DNA from: Candidatus Proteinoplasmatales archaeon SG8-5
Lineage (GTDB): Archaea > Thermoplasmatota > Thermoplasmata > SG8-5
Direction: 5' to 3'
Length of the DNA: 53,836 bases
Assembly (NCBI GenBank): GCA_001595885.1
Contig: LSSH01000059.1
Location: forward strand, 1-53,836
Position numbers and translations under genes: made by a program. The notes beneath the pieces were generated by a model. It saw nothing but the letters and a program-made list of their open reading frames with translations, searched no databases and was not told the DNA's origin. How positions within the stretch are numbered: the stretch's first letter is position 1; each line of letters begins with the position of its first letter. This document shows positions 35,761 through 44,856 of this stretch, piece by piece.

Positions 35761-36711
35761 ATGTCACGCATGATGCGGTTCAGGACATACGACGAGGTCG
35801 ACCCGCGGGCGGTCGCCAATCTCGCGTTGGCGGGTTTCGGATGGAATCTTGACGCGTACAGCGTCAGGAAGCTCAGGAGGCAGGACAAGAACTGCCCGGA
35901 CTGGTTCGCCATGTACGCGGTCGATGACGAAGACGTCATAGGCCAGGTGGGCGCGGCCTACCCGACCATCCAGACGGCCGAAGGACCGATGAAGCTCGGT
36001 TATATCTGGGGGGTCACGACCCAGCCGGACAAGACCCAAAAGGGCGTTGCCAGGAAGCTCATGGAGCGCGTCCACGAGCAGATGAGGGAGGACGGCGCCG
36101 GCATCTTCGCATTGAGCACGATGAGGTCGCTGGTCGCACATGGCCTATACGTGTCCCTTGGGTACCATCATGTTCAGCCGTACGGTTGGAACCAACGCCC
36201 CATACGCAAGTACAAGAGGGAGGGCATCAGGGTCAACATCAGGAAGCGGAGCACGACCCAGATGTTCGAGCTATACAGGACGTTCAGCAAGGGCGCCTTC
36301 GGTTTCGTCCACCGCCACCCCAAGTTCGTGGAGACAAGGTGCCTATGGTTCCCGTACATCTCCGAGATCAATGTCTTCACACGTGATGATGAACCATTGG
36401 GTTATGCCCTGGTCCTGTCAGGCAAGAGGGGAGTGGTCATTCGGGAGATATTTTGCCCCATATCCAGTAACATCCCCGGATGCGTCAGGGCCATCGAGAA
36501 CAGGTACCAGCGCAGGAACATCACCTGCCTATCCCACAGCAGGGACGACGTAATCAAAGCATTGGGTTCGGTGGACCTGGCACCCGAGAGGCCGAGTTTC
36601 GGTGTGCTCATGATGCGGATGCCCAAAGGACGTTCATCAGAGAAATCGATCAAGAAACTCGTGGGGAAAGACAGGGGCCGTTTCCAGTTCACTGCCACTG
36701 ATGAATATTGA
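35761..36711 (+). CDS. GNAT-family acetyltransferase
   Basis: The product has about 316 residues with an N-terminal GNAT domain (FRTYDEVDPRAVANLALAGF, IWGVTTQPDKTQKGVARKLM as the acetyl-CoA site, and LVAHGLYVSLGY). The second half, roughly residues 150-316, holds another alpha/beta region (SKGAFGFVHRHPKFVETR, RCLWFPYISEINVFTRDDEPLGY split as two strings) that resembles a second GNAT/sterol-carrier-like part found in Eis-like enzymes. The ATG at 35761 (MSRMMRF) is preferred to the earlier TTG at 35725, because a TATA-like AATATTGATATGG lies in between (about 35737-35749). The substrate is unknown. It lies 64 bases downstream of the RAM gene. Confidence 0.8.
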   Translation: MSRMMRFRTYDEVDPRAVANLALAGFGWNLDAYSVRKLRRQDKNCPDWFAMYAVDDEDVIGQVGAAYPTIQTAEGPMKLGYIWGVTTQPDKTQKGVARKLMERVHEQMREDGAGIFALSTMRSLVAHGLYVSLGYHHVQPYGWNQRPIRKYKREGIRVNIRKRSTTQMFELYRTFSKGAFGFVHRHPKFVETRCLWFPYISEINVFTRDDEPLGYALVLSGKRGVVIREIFCPISSNIPGCVRAIENRYQRRNITCLSHSRDDVIKALGSVDLAPERPSFGVLMMRMPKGRSSEKSIKKLVGKDRGRFQFTATDEY

Positions 36712-36773
36712 CATAATGCAGGGGATGGGGTATTTTTCAAATAAGTATGGGCCATCCAATGACCAAATCAGGT

Positions 36774-37970
36774 TCACATGAACACCAGGGCAAGGGCCAG
36801 TGCCACTATTAGTATTATCAGGGCAGGAGGCACTATCTTCTTCAGAAAGGCCTTCAGGTCAACCCTGAAGTACTCGAGCGAAACAGATATGCAGGGGTGG
36901 ACGGGCGATATCAGATAACCCATGAATATGCTGATGTAGCAGATGGCGAAGTGGAGGGGCGCCATCGCACCGAGCCCGGTCGTCCCGAGGTAGATGGGGA
37001 TTATTATCGAGGCCGGGACCTGTATCCTGCCGGTAACCAAACCCAGTAGGAAACCGAATCCCACGCACAAGCCAACAGCGGACAGGTCGAGGGAGGCTAT
37101 CAGCTCGGGAACCCCGGACCTCAGGAACACGCCCAGGAAGAGGAACATCCCAAGGATTATCAACCCGAAGTTCCACGGCTTCATCTTCTTTGCCACAACG
37201 GAAACCTTCGAGGCCGGAAGACGGGAAAAATAATAGGCAAGGACCAATGAAATCATAACGCCGGTGACAAGGGCCGACTCCCTTATCGGAACACCGATTC
37301 CCCGGAAAAGTATGAAATCGAAGATGGGCGCGGCCATCAGAACGCCCAGCGGGATAAACAGGCCCTTTCTGGAGAAGGGCTCGGGACCGGATATCCTGCC
37401 CTCGGCCTCCCTGAGGAAGAAGAGGTATCCGATCAATATGGTGAAAGCGAAGAAGGGGAAGAGATAGGGTATGACCTCGTAAACACCCAGGCCTGCCAGG
37501 TAAGTGGCCACGATCAGCGCCGTGCTGAGGGGATAGACAAGATATATCACGTGCCTGAACCAGACGTTGAGGGCGACCTTCGTGTCGCCGCGGACACCTT
37601 CCCCCCCTCTCCTAACCAGCGGGGCGGAGAGCAAGGCTCCGCCCGGCATGGGCAGCATGCCGACCAACGCGGGGGAGATGCCCAGGAACGCGCGCCTGCG
37701 GATCCTCAGATTGTTAACAAGGCTCTTCATCTGACCGGACGCCTCCATGATGCCTCCTATCATCGGGATGAGGGCTACGGCGAGTGCCAGGAACAGTATT
37801 CCAATATCAGTGAAGGTATCCGTTCCCACACCCCAAAAGTCGTCGGGGGCCATTGTGAAGTAGGCCAAGACCAAGGATGCGGCGAACAATGAGAACCCGA
37901 GGTGCCATCTTGAAAGGACCAAGATGGTTAGAATTGACAGAATAAATCCGGGCCAGACCAATTCGTTCAT
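36774..37970 (-). CDS. DUF401-family integral membrane permease
   Basis: This protein has about 398 residues and ten or more hydrophobic helices across its full length. Two motif-like re-entrant regions are visible: SPALVGMLPMPGGALLSAPLV (in two strings) near residues 97-117 and PASIIIPIYLGTTGLGAM with ISPVHPCISV near the C-terminus. This layout fits the DUF401 / ion-transporter superfamily, mainly seen in archaea. The substrate is unknown; relatives carry carboxylates or gluconate-like anions. The ATG at 37968-37970 is about 26 bases from CCCTTATCTC and is likely leaderless; the GTG at 37977-37979 is the alternative. Confidence 0.85.
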   Translation of the reverse strand: MNELVWPGFILSILTILVLSRWHLGFSLFAASLVLAYFTMAPDDFWGVGTDTFTDIGILFLALAVALIPMIGGIMEASGQMKSLVNNLRIRRRAFLGISPALVGMLPMPGGALLSAPLVRRGGEGVRGDTKVALNVWFRHVIYLVYPLSTALIVATYLAGLGVYEVIPYLFPFFAFTILIGYLFFLREAEGRISGPEPFSRKGLFIPLGVLMAAPIFDFILFRGIGVPIRESALVTGVMISLVLAYYFSRLPASKVSVVAKKMKPWNFGLIILGMFLFLGVFLRSGVPELIASLDLSAVGLCVGFGFLLGLVTGRIQVPASIIIPIYLGTTGLGAMAPLHFAICYISIFMGYLISPVHPCISVSLEYFRVDLKAFLKKIVPPALIILIVALALALVFM

Positions 37971-38140
37971 TGGTTGCACATGGGCCAGAGAGAGATAAGG
38001 GTTTTGGAGTACGACTCTTTATCAATATCCACGCGTGTCAAACCGACAAACAGACTTCGTATTAAAATGAAGGCAATCGCTAGTTTGTCTGCCTGGACCA
38101 ACTTCTTAGTCGCGAAATTTGTCAATTCGTAGTTGGTCTG

Positions 38141-38184
38141 GCTTGATTTTACAGAATACATGTACTAACTTAAAAAAATCAAGC
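38141..38184. terminator. 10-bp inverted repeat and T-tract behind tRNA-Asp
   Basis: GCTTGATTTT (38141-38150) and AAAATCAAGC (38175-38184) are perfect complements around a 24-base loop. On the tRNA strand, the 3' end of tRNA-Asp (38187) runs straight into GCTTGATTTTTTT, whose seven T residues (38172-38178) should stop transcription. Confidence 0.5.
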
Positions 38185-38186
38185 AG

Positions 38187-38259
38187 CGCCCCGGCCGGAA
38201 TTTGAATCCGAGTCCCGGGCTCGACAGGCCCGGATGATAGGCCACTACACTACCGGGGC
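38187..38259 (-). tRNA. tRNA-Asp (GTC)
   Basis: The minus strand reads a 73-base cloverleaf. The acceptor GCCCCGG pairs with CCGGGGC. The D-arm includes AGTGGCC. The anticodon stem CGGGC/GCCCG encloses CTGTCGA, giving anticodon GTC. The T-arm TCGGA/TCCGG encloses TTCAAAT. The discriminator base is G and CCA is not encoded. There is no intron. A T-tract follows the gene directly. Confidence 0.96.
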
Positions 38260-38359
38260 ATATTGCGGTTGATTACAGTGAATATGATGCGGTGGTAAAT
38301 AGTTCAGCGCTCCCGCATTGGCGCACCGAATCACAAACACCCTAAAAACTCCCTGATTT

Positions 38360-39598
38360 TTAATGGTTTGGATAGACCTCTCCTCTGAGATGCGTCTTTT
38401 CATGACCAATTACGGTCACTTCATACCAGTGTCCCAGGGGCATATGGTTCTTAATAACAATGGGCCAGTAGTCTCGAGTCCTGAGGAATGTTGTCCCTGG
38501 TTGACGGCGCTCAGTCGCCAGTGCCTTGACCGTGTCACCGACCCTCCCATCAAACTTCTTTGACAGAATATCGAATCTCAGATCAGTCAAGCTTCGGGAC
38601 CTCTCCTTTGCGATTCTGCTGACAACTTGCTCCCCCATTTCAGCCGCAGGAGTGTTGGGTCTGGTCGAGAACCTTGTTACGTTCACGATATCCGGCACAG
38701 TCTTTCTTATCAACTCTAGCGTTTCATCGTGATCTTCGTCCGTCTCTCCTGGAAATCCAACGATAATGTCCGTGGATATCGTAGAATCCGGATAGGCCCC
38801 TCTGAATGTATCGAGTATTCTGACGAAGTCCTCAGCCGCGTAACCGCGATCCATCCTATCCAGAACGGCGTCGCTTCCAGATTGGACGGGCAAGTGCAGG
38901 AATCTGAAGACCTTATCGTGTGTATATAACTCGATAATATCGTCAAGAACGTGTTTGGCATACCTTGGGTTCATCATGCCTATTCGGATCATGAATTCCC
39001 CGTCAAGCTTTGTCAGGGCGGAGACGAGCGTGTTAAGGTCACTCGAGATGTCCCTGCCGTATATGACCGTGTCCTGCGCGCAAACCTGAAGCTCGACTGT
39101 GCCGCGCCCGATCAGGTGCTTGGCCCTGTCAACGATGTCGTTCACTGGCCGGCTCTTCAACTCCCCCCTGGCGGCTTTCGTGACGCAATAAGCACAATCA
39201 CCAAGGCAACCGCTGGCAACAGGCAATATTCCGATTGGGGATTGTATGTAAGTTACCGCAGATGCGGTTCTGACATTGGCCCCAAGATGTTCCAACGCGG
39301 CTGGATTATCGGTCGGTTGTATCAGTATGGCCTTCGGGGCCACCGCGAGAATCTTCTCCGGGGCGATGTTACCGAGACAGCCGCATATCAACAGCTTCTC
39401 GAATCCGGCCAGTTCTCTGATCCGCTTGAGCATGCGACGTTCCGTGGTCTCTATGACACCGCAGGTGAAGAGGACCGCGGCATCGGCATCATCCACGTCA
39501 TCGGTTAGGCCATACCCGGATTCCAACACTGCTTGCGAGAACTCTTCGCCCTCGCCCCTGTTGAGCGTACAACCGTAGGATTCGACGAGCACCTTCAT
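38360..39598 (-). CDS. e-MtaB-type tRNA-t6A methylthiotransferase
   Basis: This is a radical SAM methylthiotransferase of the MiaB family that turns t6A37 of tRNA into ms2t6A. About 412 residues. The N-terminal UPF0004 domain has its three cysteines (VESYGCTLN, LFTCGV and CGCLG), the auxiliary cluster site. The radical SAM cluster motif is GCLGDCAYC, and RIGMMNPRY and VGFPGETDEDH follow. The C-terminal TRAM domain (GRVGDTVKALATE... HLRGEV) binds RNA. The archaeal clade corresponds to e-MtaB/CDKAL1. I start at ATG 39596-39598, since MKVLVESYGCTLNRG is the normal N-terminus; the frame to 39610 adds only four residues. Confidence 0.93.
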   Translation of the reverse strand: MKVLVESYGCTLNRGEGEEFSQAVLESGYGLTDDVDDADAAVLFTCGVIETTERRMLKRIRELAGFEKLLICGCLGNIAPEKILAVAPKAILIQPTDNPAALEHLGANVRTASAVTYIQSPIGILPVASGCLGDCAYCVTKAARGELKSRPVNDIVDRAKHLIGRGTVELQVCAQDTVIYGRDISSDLNTLVSALTKLDGEFMIRIGMMNPRYAKHVLDDIIELYTHDKVFRFLHLPVQSGSDAVLDRMDRGYAAEDFVRILDTFRGAYPDSTISTDIIVGFPGETDEDHDETLELIRKTVPDIVNVTRFSTRPNTPAAEMGEQVVSRIAKERSRSLTDLRFDILSKKFDGRVGDTVKALATERRQPGTTFLRTRDYWPIVIKNHMPLGHWYEVTVIGHEKTHLRGEVYPNH

Positions 39599-39694
39599 AC
39601 ACTTGCGCAAATATGTTAGGTTAATTATCTTATCGGTACCCTACCCCCAGAACTATTAAATGGGAGATTGGTAATCCAACCACAAGGTGGCAAT

Positions 39695-40996
39695 ATGAAC
39701 ATCGACAGGCACGTGAGCCTCAACCTGAACATCAGGGGCCTCGAGGAGTCGCCGACATTGGCCTTGAACGAGAGGTCCAATGAGCTGAGCAAACAGGGCA
39801 TTGAAGTGTACAATATGACCATAGGCCAGTCGCCGTTTCCCGTCCCCACCCCGGTCGTAGACGCACTGAAGCACCACGCTGACAAGGGCAAGTACATGCC
39901 GGTCAAAGGCCTCCCCGAACTGAGAAAGGAGGTTGCGGAGTACCACAGGAACAAGGACGGCGTCGAGGACGTGGCCGAGAACGTGCTCATAGGCCCGGGG
40001 TCCAAACAGCTTATGTTCATGCTCCTTCTCGTGTATTACGGCGAGATCATAGTGCCGTCTCCCTGCTGGGTGTCTTATATACCGCAGGCGCAGATCATTG
40101 GCAGGAACGTCCGCATTGTCAACACGACCTTTGAGGACCACTGGAACATGACGGCGGAGCGGTTAAGGGAGCTGTTGGAAAGCGAGCACGACGCCTACCG
40201 GCCGCGCATCCTCGTTCTTAACTATCCGGGAAACCCGGACGGCCTCACGTATACCGTAGAAGAGCTCAAGGAGATCGCCGAGGTGGCCAGGCAATATGAG
40301 GTGGTGCTGCTGTCGGATGAGATATACGGACAACTGCATCACAAGGGCGAACACATCTCGGTGGCCAGGTTCTATCCGGAGGGCACAATAATAAGTTCGG
40401 GGATGTCAAAATGGTGCAGCGCAGGCGGATATCGTTTGGGCACATTCACATTCCCGGACGACCTGACATGGCTGATGGAGGGCATGGCAAAGGCCGCCAG
40501 CCAGACCTACACCTCTGTCAGCGGCCCCATTCAATACGCGGCAATACGTGCCTTCCAGGGCGGACTGTCAATCGAGCGGACGCTTTGGCATACCAGGCGC
40601 ATATATGCCACCGTGGCGAACGAATGCGCGCAGATCCTTACCGACGCAGGGGTCAAGCTCCACCCGCCAGAAGGCGCCTTCTACCTATTCCCGGACTTCT
40701 CACCATTTGCAGATAAACTAAGGGATAAAAAGGGGATCGAAGGGAGTACAGATCTATGCGAATCCCTGTTGAAGGAGAAGCATGTGGCCATCATTCCGGG
40801 GGATGCGTTCGCGCGACCGCCGACCGAGCTCACTGCGAGGATATCATATTGTAACTTCGACGGAGGAAAGGCGCTGGCTGCAAGCGAGAACATAGCCTTG
40901 CACGAGGATCTGCCCGATGATTTTACTGAGAAATATTGCATAAAGACCATCAACGGGGTTAAACGAATAGTGGAGTGGCTGTCTGAAGTTGATTAG
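39695..40996 (+). CDS. PLP-dependent aminotransferase (class I/II, aspartate aminotransferase-like)
   Basis: This is a 433-residue fold-type I aminotransferase. Visible landmarks are VYNMTIGQSPFPVP, YMPVKGLPELRKEVAEY, GPGSKQLMFMLLL, NYPGNPDG with the substrate-contact Asn, LSDEIYGQL with the PLP-binding Asp and Tyr, and SGMSKWCSAGGYRLG with the Schiff-base Lys. TARISYCNFDGG carries the Arg that binds the substrate carboxylate. The start is ATG 39695, with AGGTGG five bases upstream; an earlier frame start at 39668 lacks a ribosome site. The amino-acid substrate is not clear; aspartate, alanine or aromatic amino acids are possible. Confidence 0.9.
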   Translation: MNIDRHVSLNLNIRGLEESPTLALNERSNELSKQGIEVYNMTIGQSPFPVPTPVVDALKHHADKGKYMPVKGLPELRKEVAEYHRNKDGVEDVAENVLIGPGSKQLMFMLLLVYYGEIIVPSPCWVSYIPQAQIIGRNVRIVNTTFEDHWNMTAERLRELLESEHDAYRPRILVLNYPGNPDGLTYTVEELKEIAEVARQYEVVLLSDEIYGQLHHKGEHISVARFYPEGTIISSGMSKWCSAGGYRLGTFTFPDDLTWLMEGMAKAASQTYTSVSGPIQYAAIRAFQGGLSIERTLWHTRRIYATVANECAQILTDAGVKLHPPEGAFYLFPDFSPFADKLRDKKGIEGSTDLCESLLKEKHVAIIPGDAFARPPTELTARISYCNFDGGKALAASENIALHEDLPDDFTEKYCIKTINGVKRIVEWLSEVD

Positions 40997-41073
40997 GAGC
41001 GCCGTTCACCCCGAGCACCGTTAAGGTCTGTGAACCTTGGGAAAGCTTATATCGGGTCTTGCCTATTCAGTTA

Positions 41074-41322
41074 ATGATAATTATGGATCAACAGACCAGG
41101 GATGCAAAGGTGCGGCAGCGCGAGGCCAAGCAGAAGGTGAAGGACGCGAAGCAGGTCGAGAAACAGGCCAAGGCCCAGGCCAAGGCAGCGAAATTGGTGG
41201 CGAAGGCCACCAAGATCGAGGCAAAAATACAGAGAAAGGAGATGGAAATCAGTAAGATGAGGGCCAAGGTAAGGCAGCTGAGAGAGAAGGCCGACCGAAT
41301 ACAGGGCAAGGCGCGCCCGTAA
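41074..41322 (+). CDS. Small Lys/Ala-rich coiled-coil protein next to a deacetylase
   Basis: The 82-residue protein is almost wholly helical. It has 17 Lys and many Ala in a repetitive pattern (QAKAQAKAAKLVAKATK), then a heptad-like C-terminal half (KEMEISKMRAKVRQLREKA). The composition recalls lysine-rich DNA-binding tails, such as the histone H1/HU tail types. CTTATATCG (41047-41055) sits about 25 bases upstream of the ATG at 41074, so it is likely leaderless; ATG 41083 is the alternative. It ends 13 bases before the HDAC-family gene on the same strand and is probably co-transcribed. No known family; a nucleic-acid-binding role is inferred. Confidence 0.65.
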   Translation: MIIMDQQTRDAKVRQREAKQKVKDAKQVEKQAKAQAKAAKLVAKATKIEAKIQRKEMEISKMRAKVRQLREKADRIQGKARP

Positions 41323-41335
41323 TCGTTCAGAGGCA

Positions 41336-42406
41336 TTGGCAGTGTCGATACCGATATTCTATAGTAGCCAGCTGGCCAATTTTAACTTCGGTCCCGGGCA
41401 CCCGTTCACGGGCGAGAGGTTCGAGAGCTATACGGCGCTCCTGGAGAAGTCAAGTGTCATGGACAAGTGCGAGTTCCTACCGCTTGAGACGGCCAAAGAG
41501 GAAGACCTGTTGTTGGTTCACACCCCCGAATATTTGAAACTAGTGAAGTTCTACGAGGAAACGGGCGGTTACCTCAGCATGGACACGCCCGTGACGCCCT
41601 CCGTTGTCGAGATCCAGGCCTTAATAACCGGCTCAGGCCTTCAGGCAGCAAAATTACTCGTTGAGGGGGCAGAAAATACGGCACACACCTTCGGCGGTTT
41701 CCATCATGCAGGCCGCGATTACGGAGAGGGTTTCTGCGTCTACAACGACGTTGCCATAGTTGCAGAGGCCCTGATTAAAAGGCACGGTCTGAGACGCATC
41801 CTGATATTGGACACGGACGCTCACCAGGGCAACGGTACGATGGACGTATTCTATACGAATCCCAACGTACTCTTTGTATCCATACACCAGGACCCGCGGA
41901 CCCTTTATCCGGGAAAGGGCTTCACATGGGAGATAGGGAAGAACGAGGGGAAGGGCTACACCGTGAACCTGCCCATGCCGCCGTATGCCGGAACCGGGCA
42001 ATACGACCTTGTGTTCGACGAGATAGTCACGCCCATCTCGAAAGAATTCGCCCCTGACGTCATTATCCGGAACGGCGGCTCGGACCCCTATCATGCGGAC
42101 GCGCTCACCAACCTGGGCCTGGACCTAGATGGCCTGTATAAGCTGGGAAAGAGCGTAAGCGCGATATCGGACGCCACGTGCGGAAGGCTCCTCGACATGA
42201 TGGTGAGCGGGTACGGGAACATGGTGATTTACGGTTGGCTGGCACTGTTCTGTGGCCTAGAGGGCCTGGATATTGATTATAAATCGGCATCACCGGAAGA
42301 ACCCGGGCATTTACACGAGCCCGATAACGAGGGCCTCACAAGTTGCACCGAGGCGATGATCGGGGACCTGAGGGCCCACCTGAGAGAATATTGGACAAGC
42401 ATCTAG
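41336..42406 (+). CDS. Histone deacetylase superfamily protein (AcuC/HDAC-like)
   Basis: This is a 356-residue zinc amidohydrolase of the arginase/HDAC fold that would remove acetyl groups from lysines or polyamines. Catalytic residues are intact: the His123-His124 pair in FGGFHHAG, LDTDAHQGNG with zinc ligands Asp161 and His163, NGGSDPYHAD with the third ligand, and SGYGN with the Tyr that contacts the substrate. The start is TTG 41336, after AGAGG. The preceding gene encodes a Lys-rich protein, a possible substrate. In archaea some relatives act on Alba or small acetylated amines; the target here is not known. Confidence 0.92.
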   Translation: MAVSIPIFYSSQLANFNFGPGHPFTGERFESYTALLEKSSVMDKCEFLPLETAKEEDLLLVHTPEYLKLVKFYEETGGYLSMDTPVTPSVVEIQALITGSGLQAAKLLVEGAENTAHTFGGFHHAGRDYGEGFCVYNDVAIVAEALIKRHGLRRILILDTDAHQGNGTMDVFYTNPNVLFVSIHQDPRTLYPGKGFTWEIGKNEGKGYTVNLPMPPYAGTGQYDLVFDEIVTPISKEFAPDVIIRNGGSDPYHADALTNLGLDLDGLYKLGKSVSAISDATCGRLLDMMVSGYGNMVIYGWLALFCGLEGLDIDYKSASPEEPGHLHEPDNEGLTSCTEAMIGDLRAHLREYWTSI

Positions 42407-42455
42407 CCGGATTACTATAACAAGATTTATATCCTATTCTCGATATATAGGTCGA

Positions 42456-44024
42456 ATGATGGATGGGATGCAGTCGAATTCAGATTTTGATGAAGAGACG
42501 GTCGAGAACTTGGATGCCGTCCACGAGGATGAGGAAGCAGAGGGCTTCGGTACCGCATACGAAACCGGAGACATGCCCCACGGGATGGTTGGCATAGTGT
42601 ACGGTGATGTGGGCACATCGGAGCTCAAGTGCAGCGTTACAGCGCCCCTCGAGAAGGGCGAGTACGTCACGATTAAACACCAGACCTGCGGCGAGATCCT
42701 CGGCCAGGTGGACAAGATGGAGAGGAAGACGGACCTCTCACTCGACAAGGCAATCCAGATGTCCCAAGGCGAAGAGATGGACATACAAGAGAAGGTCCTG
42801 GCCATGGTCAACGTCATCGGGTATCGGGACGACCGCGGGCTCCTGCAAACGCCCAAGGTCCCGTTCAAGGCGGGCACACCCGTCACCAGGGCGGAGGATT
42901 CACTGATAACCGAGGTCATCGGGATCAGGCACAACGACAAGACGGGTGCCTACATCGGCATGCTGAACGGTCACGACGTCCAGATCCAACTCGACATAAA
43001 CGAAATGGTACAGAAGCACGTGAGCGTATTGGCCAAGACGGGCGGGGGCAAGAGCTACATGACCGGCGTTCTTGTGGAGGAGCTGATCAAGCACGACGTG
43101 ACGGTCCTGGTCATTGACCCCCACGGCGAGTACGGCTCTCTCAGGGATGCGGGCGAGTCGTCGGATTATGCCGCCCGGTTCGGTATTTCGCCCAAGGGTT
43201 ACGGGGGCAAGATAATCGAGTTCTCCCCCGACACCAAGGTGAACTCGAGCGCCCAACCGCTTAAGTTCACCCTTTCCAACCTCGATGCCAGGGATATACT
43301 GGCCCTGACGAACATCAAGAACATGCGCCAGGCCCTGACCTCATTGAAGAACGCAATCGAGATGCTCAGGGCCAACAAGCCAGATTATTCCTTACAGGAC
43401 CTGATACGCACGCTCGAAGCCCAGGAGGACAGCAAGAACGACAACCTCCTGCACGAGCTCCAATACCTGAACGAGATTGACATCTTCGCTGACCGCGGGA
43501 CCAAGCTGGATGAACTAATCAGCAAGGGCAAGACCACGATCCTGAACCTTCGCGGTTCGCCGCCCGACATCGCCCAATTGATAGTCAATCGTATCATGAC
43601 GTCCCTGTTCGAGATGAGGAAGATCAACGCGATACCGCCGATGCTCATCGTCACTGAGGAGGCGCACAACTACTGCCCGCAGCAGGGCCAGGCCTCCTGC
43701 TCAAAAATAATGCGGACCATCGCCTCCGAGGGCCGCAAGTTCGGCCTCGGCCTCGTCATAATCACTCAAAGAGCGGCCAAGGTAGACAAGAACGTGCTCA
43801 GCCAGTGCAACACACAGGTGATACTCAAGATTACGAATCCCAACGACCTGAAGGCGGTGATTTCCTCTGTTGAGGGCCTGACGACGGGCGTGACCGAGGA
43901 GATACAGCAGCTGCCCATCGGCATCGCGATAGTCTGCGGCGGCGGTGTCCAGGTACCGCTGTTCGTGAGGGTAAGGCCGCGGGAGACGAGGCACGGCGGT
44001 GAGTCGGTCAAGGTCATCGAATAG
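42456..44024 (+). CDS. herA: HerA-type DNA translocase ATPase
   Basis: HerA is a hexameric bidirectional DNA translocase that works with the NurA nuclease (and Mre11-Rad50) in end resection. The 522-residue protein opens with an acidic segment (EETVENLDAVHEDEEAEGF). The HAS-barrel is at about 40-175, and the ATPase follows: Walker A AKTGGGKS (193-200), VIDPHGEYG, and MLIVTEEAHNYCP as Walker B with catalytic Glu. GRKFGLGLVIITQRAAKVDKN and LSQCNTQVILK close the domain. The start ATG 42456 is about 27 bases from GATTTATATCC, so it is leaderless. NurA, Mre11 and Rad50 are not in this window. Confidence 0.92.
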   Translation: MMDGMQSNSDFDEETVENLDAVHEDEEAEGFGTAYETGDMPHGMVGIVYGDVGTSELKCSVTAPLEKGEYVTIKHQTCGEILGQVDKMERKTDLSLDKAIQMSQGEEMDIQEKVLAMVNVIGYRDDRGLLQTPKVPFKAGTPVTRAEDSLITEVIGIRHNDKTGAYIGMLNGHDVQIQLDINEMVQKHVSVLAKTGGGKSYMTGVLVEELIKHDVTVLVIDPHGEYGSLRDAGESSDYAARFGISPKGYGGKIIEFSPDTKVNSSAQPLKFTLSNLDARDILALTNIKNMRQALTSLKNAIEMLRANKPDYSLQDLIRTLEAQEDSKNDNLLHELQYLNEIDIFADRGTKLDELISKGKTTILNLRGSPPDIAQLIVNRIMTSLFEMRKINAIPPMLIVTEEAHNYCPQQGQASCSKIMRTIASEGRKFGLGLVIITQRAAKVDKNVLSQCNTQVILKITNPNDLKAVISSVEGLTTGVTEEIQQLPIGIAIVCGGGVQVPLFVRVRPRETRHGGESVKVIE

Positions 44025-44169
44025 ACTCGTCGATTGTAGGTTGAATGTTTGGATTTTAATATTTAATTTAAGCGATAAGACTTGGAGATTGGCCTAATAT
44101 TCTATCGTAGATTGAGTACATCCGATCAGTCAACGAATTTATTATAACGGTAACACTGATTCCTGACCA

Positions 44170-44856
44170 ATGGACATCTTCTCGCACGTCCTTTGGGCGT
44201 ATGTGCCTTTCAGGAACAAGCTGTGGAGGGACGAGGGCCTGCTGTTCGCGGTCCTTCCGGACTTCGGGTTCCTCCTCATCATCCTTTACGTTTTGCTGGG
44301 AACTCCGCCGCTCGTAGACTTTCCCCAGGCCCTTCCGAAAATGCCCGGTGTTCTCCTGGTCATCTACTTCACGCTCCACAGCTTCGTGACCCTCGGCGTG
44401 GTGGCTCTGATAGTCTGGAAGTACAAACCAAAGCTGCTTCCCGCCCTTTCGGGCTGGTTCATCCATATCATGATGGACATACCGGTGCACGACGGCTATT
44501 TCGGCACACGGTTCCTCTATCCGCTGCTGCCCGACCTCTACATATCGGGTATCAGCTGGGTAGATTACCGGGTCCTGGCGGTAAGCTATCTAGCACTGGT
44601 GATAGTCTATATCTACAGCCTACGAAGGGAGAGGAAGAAGCGGGTGCTGCGCAAGCGATGGAAGCCCGACTGGATAGACAGATTCCACATGAAGGCCGAT
44701 GCCCTAATAAACAGGAAGCCCATTCGTGCGAGGGATGACAAGGGCGGAAGTGTCGGTCGAACACCTGAAGGCCTACCTGGAGAAGACGGAGAAGGCACTG
44801 GCCAAGGCGAGGATCAGTCCGCCGGAGAGGTCCTTCCACAGGACGATGGCCGATGA
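44170..44856 (+). CDS. Polytopic membrane protein resembling DUF457/metal-dependent hydrolase, with long 3' overlap
   Basis: The N-terminal half (about 1-150) has four membrane helices and conserved charged positions: DIFSHVLWAY, a His at the membrane start, and GWFIHIMMDIPVHDG with a His-Asp-His pattern. This recalls membrane-bound DUF457/YdjM-type proteins. After a Lys/Arg-rich stretch (RRERKKRVLRKRWKPDW), the last 45 or so residues, encoded beyond 44735, are Gly/Glu-rich and overlap the DUF357 gene in another frame. Here codon use follows the DUF357 frame, so the true C-terminus may be shorter if a stop codon was lost. The start is ATG 44170, with GAATTTATTATAAC about 28 bases upstream. 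Confidence 0.75.
   Translation: MDIFSHVLWAYVPFRNKLWRDEGLLFAVLPDFGFLLIILYVLLGTPPLVDFPQALPKMPGVLLVIYFTLHSFVTLGVVALIVWKYKPKLLPALSGWFIHIMMDIPVHDGYFGTRFLYPLLPDLYISGISWVDYRVLAVSYLALVIVYIYSLRRERKKRVLRKRWKPDWIDRFHMKADALINRKPIRARDDKGGSVGRTPEGLPGEDGEGTGQGEDQSAGEVLPQDDGR

Noticed and set aside
37967..38161. A 64-codon frame on the minus strand between the permease and tRNA-Asp
   Set aside because: It overlaps the permease promoter and start, has no ribosome site and matches nothing known.
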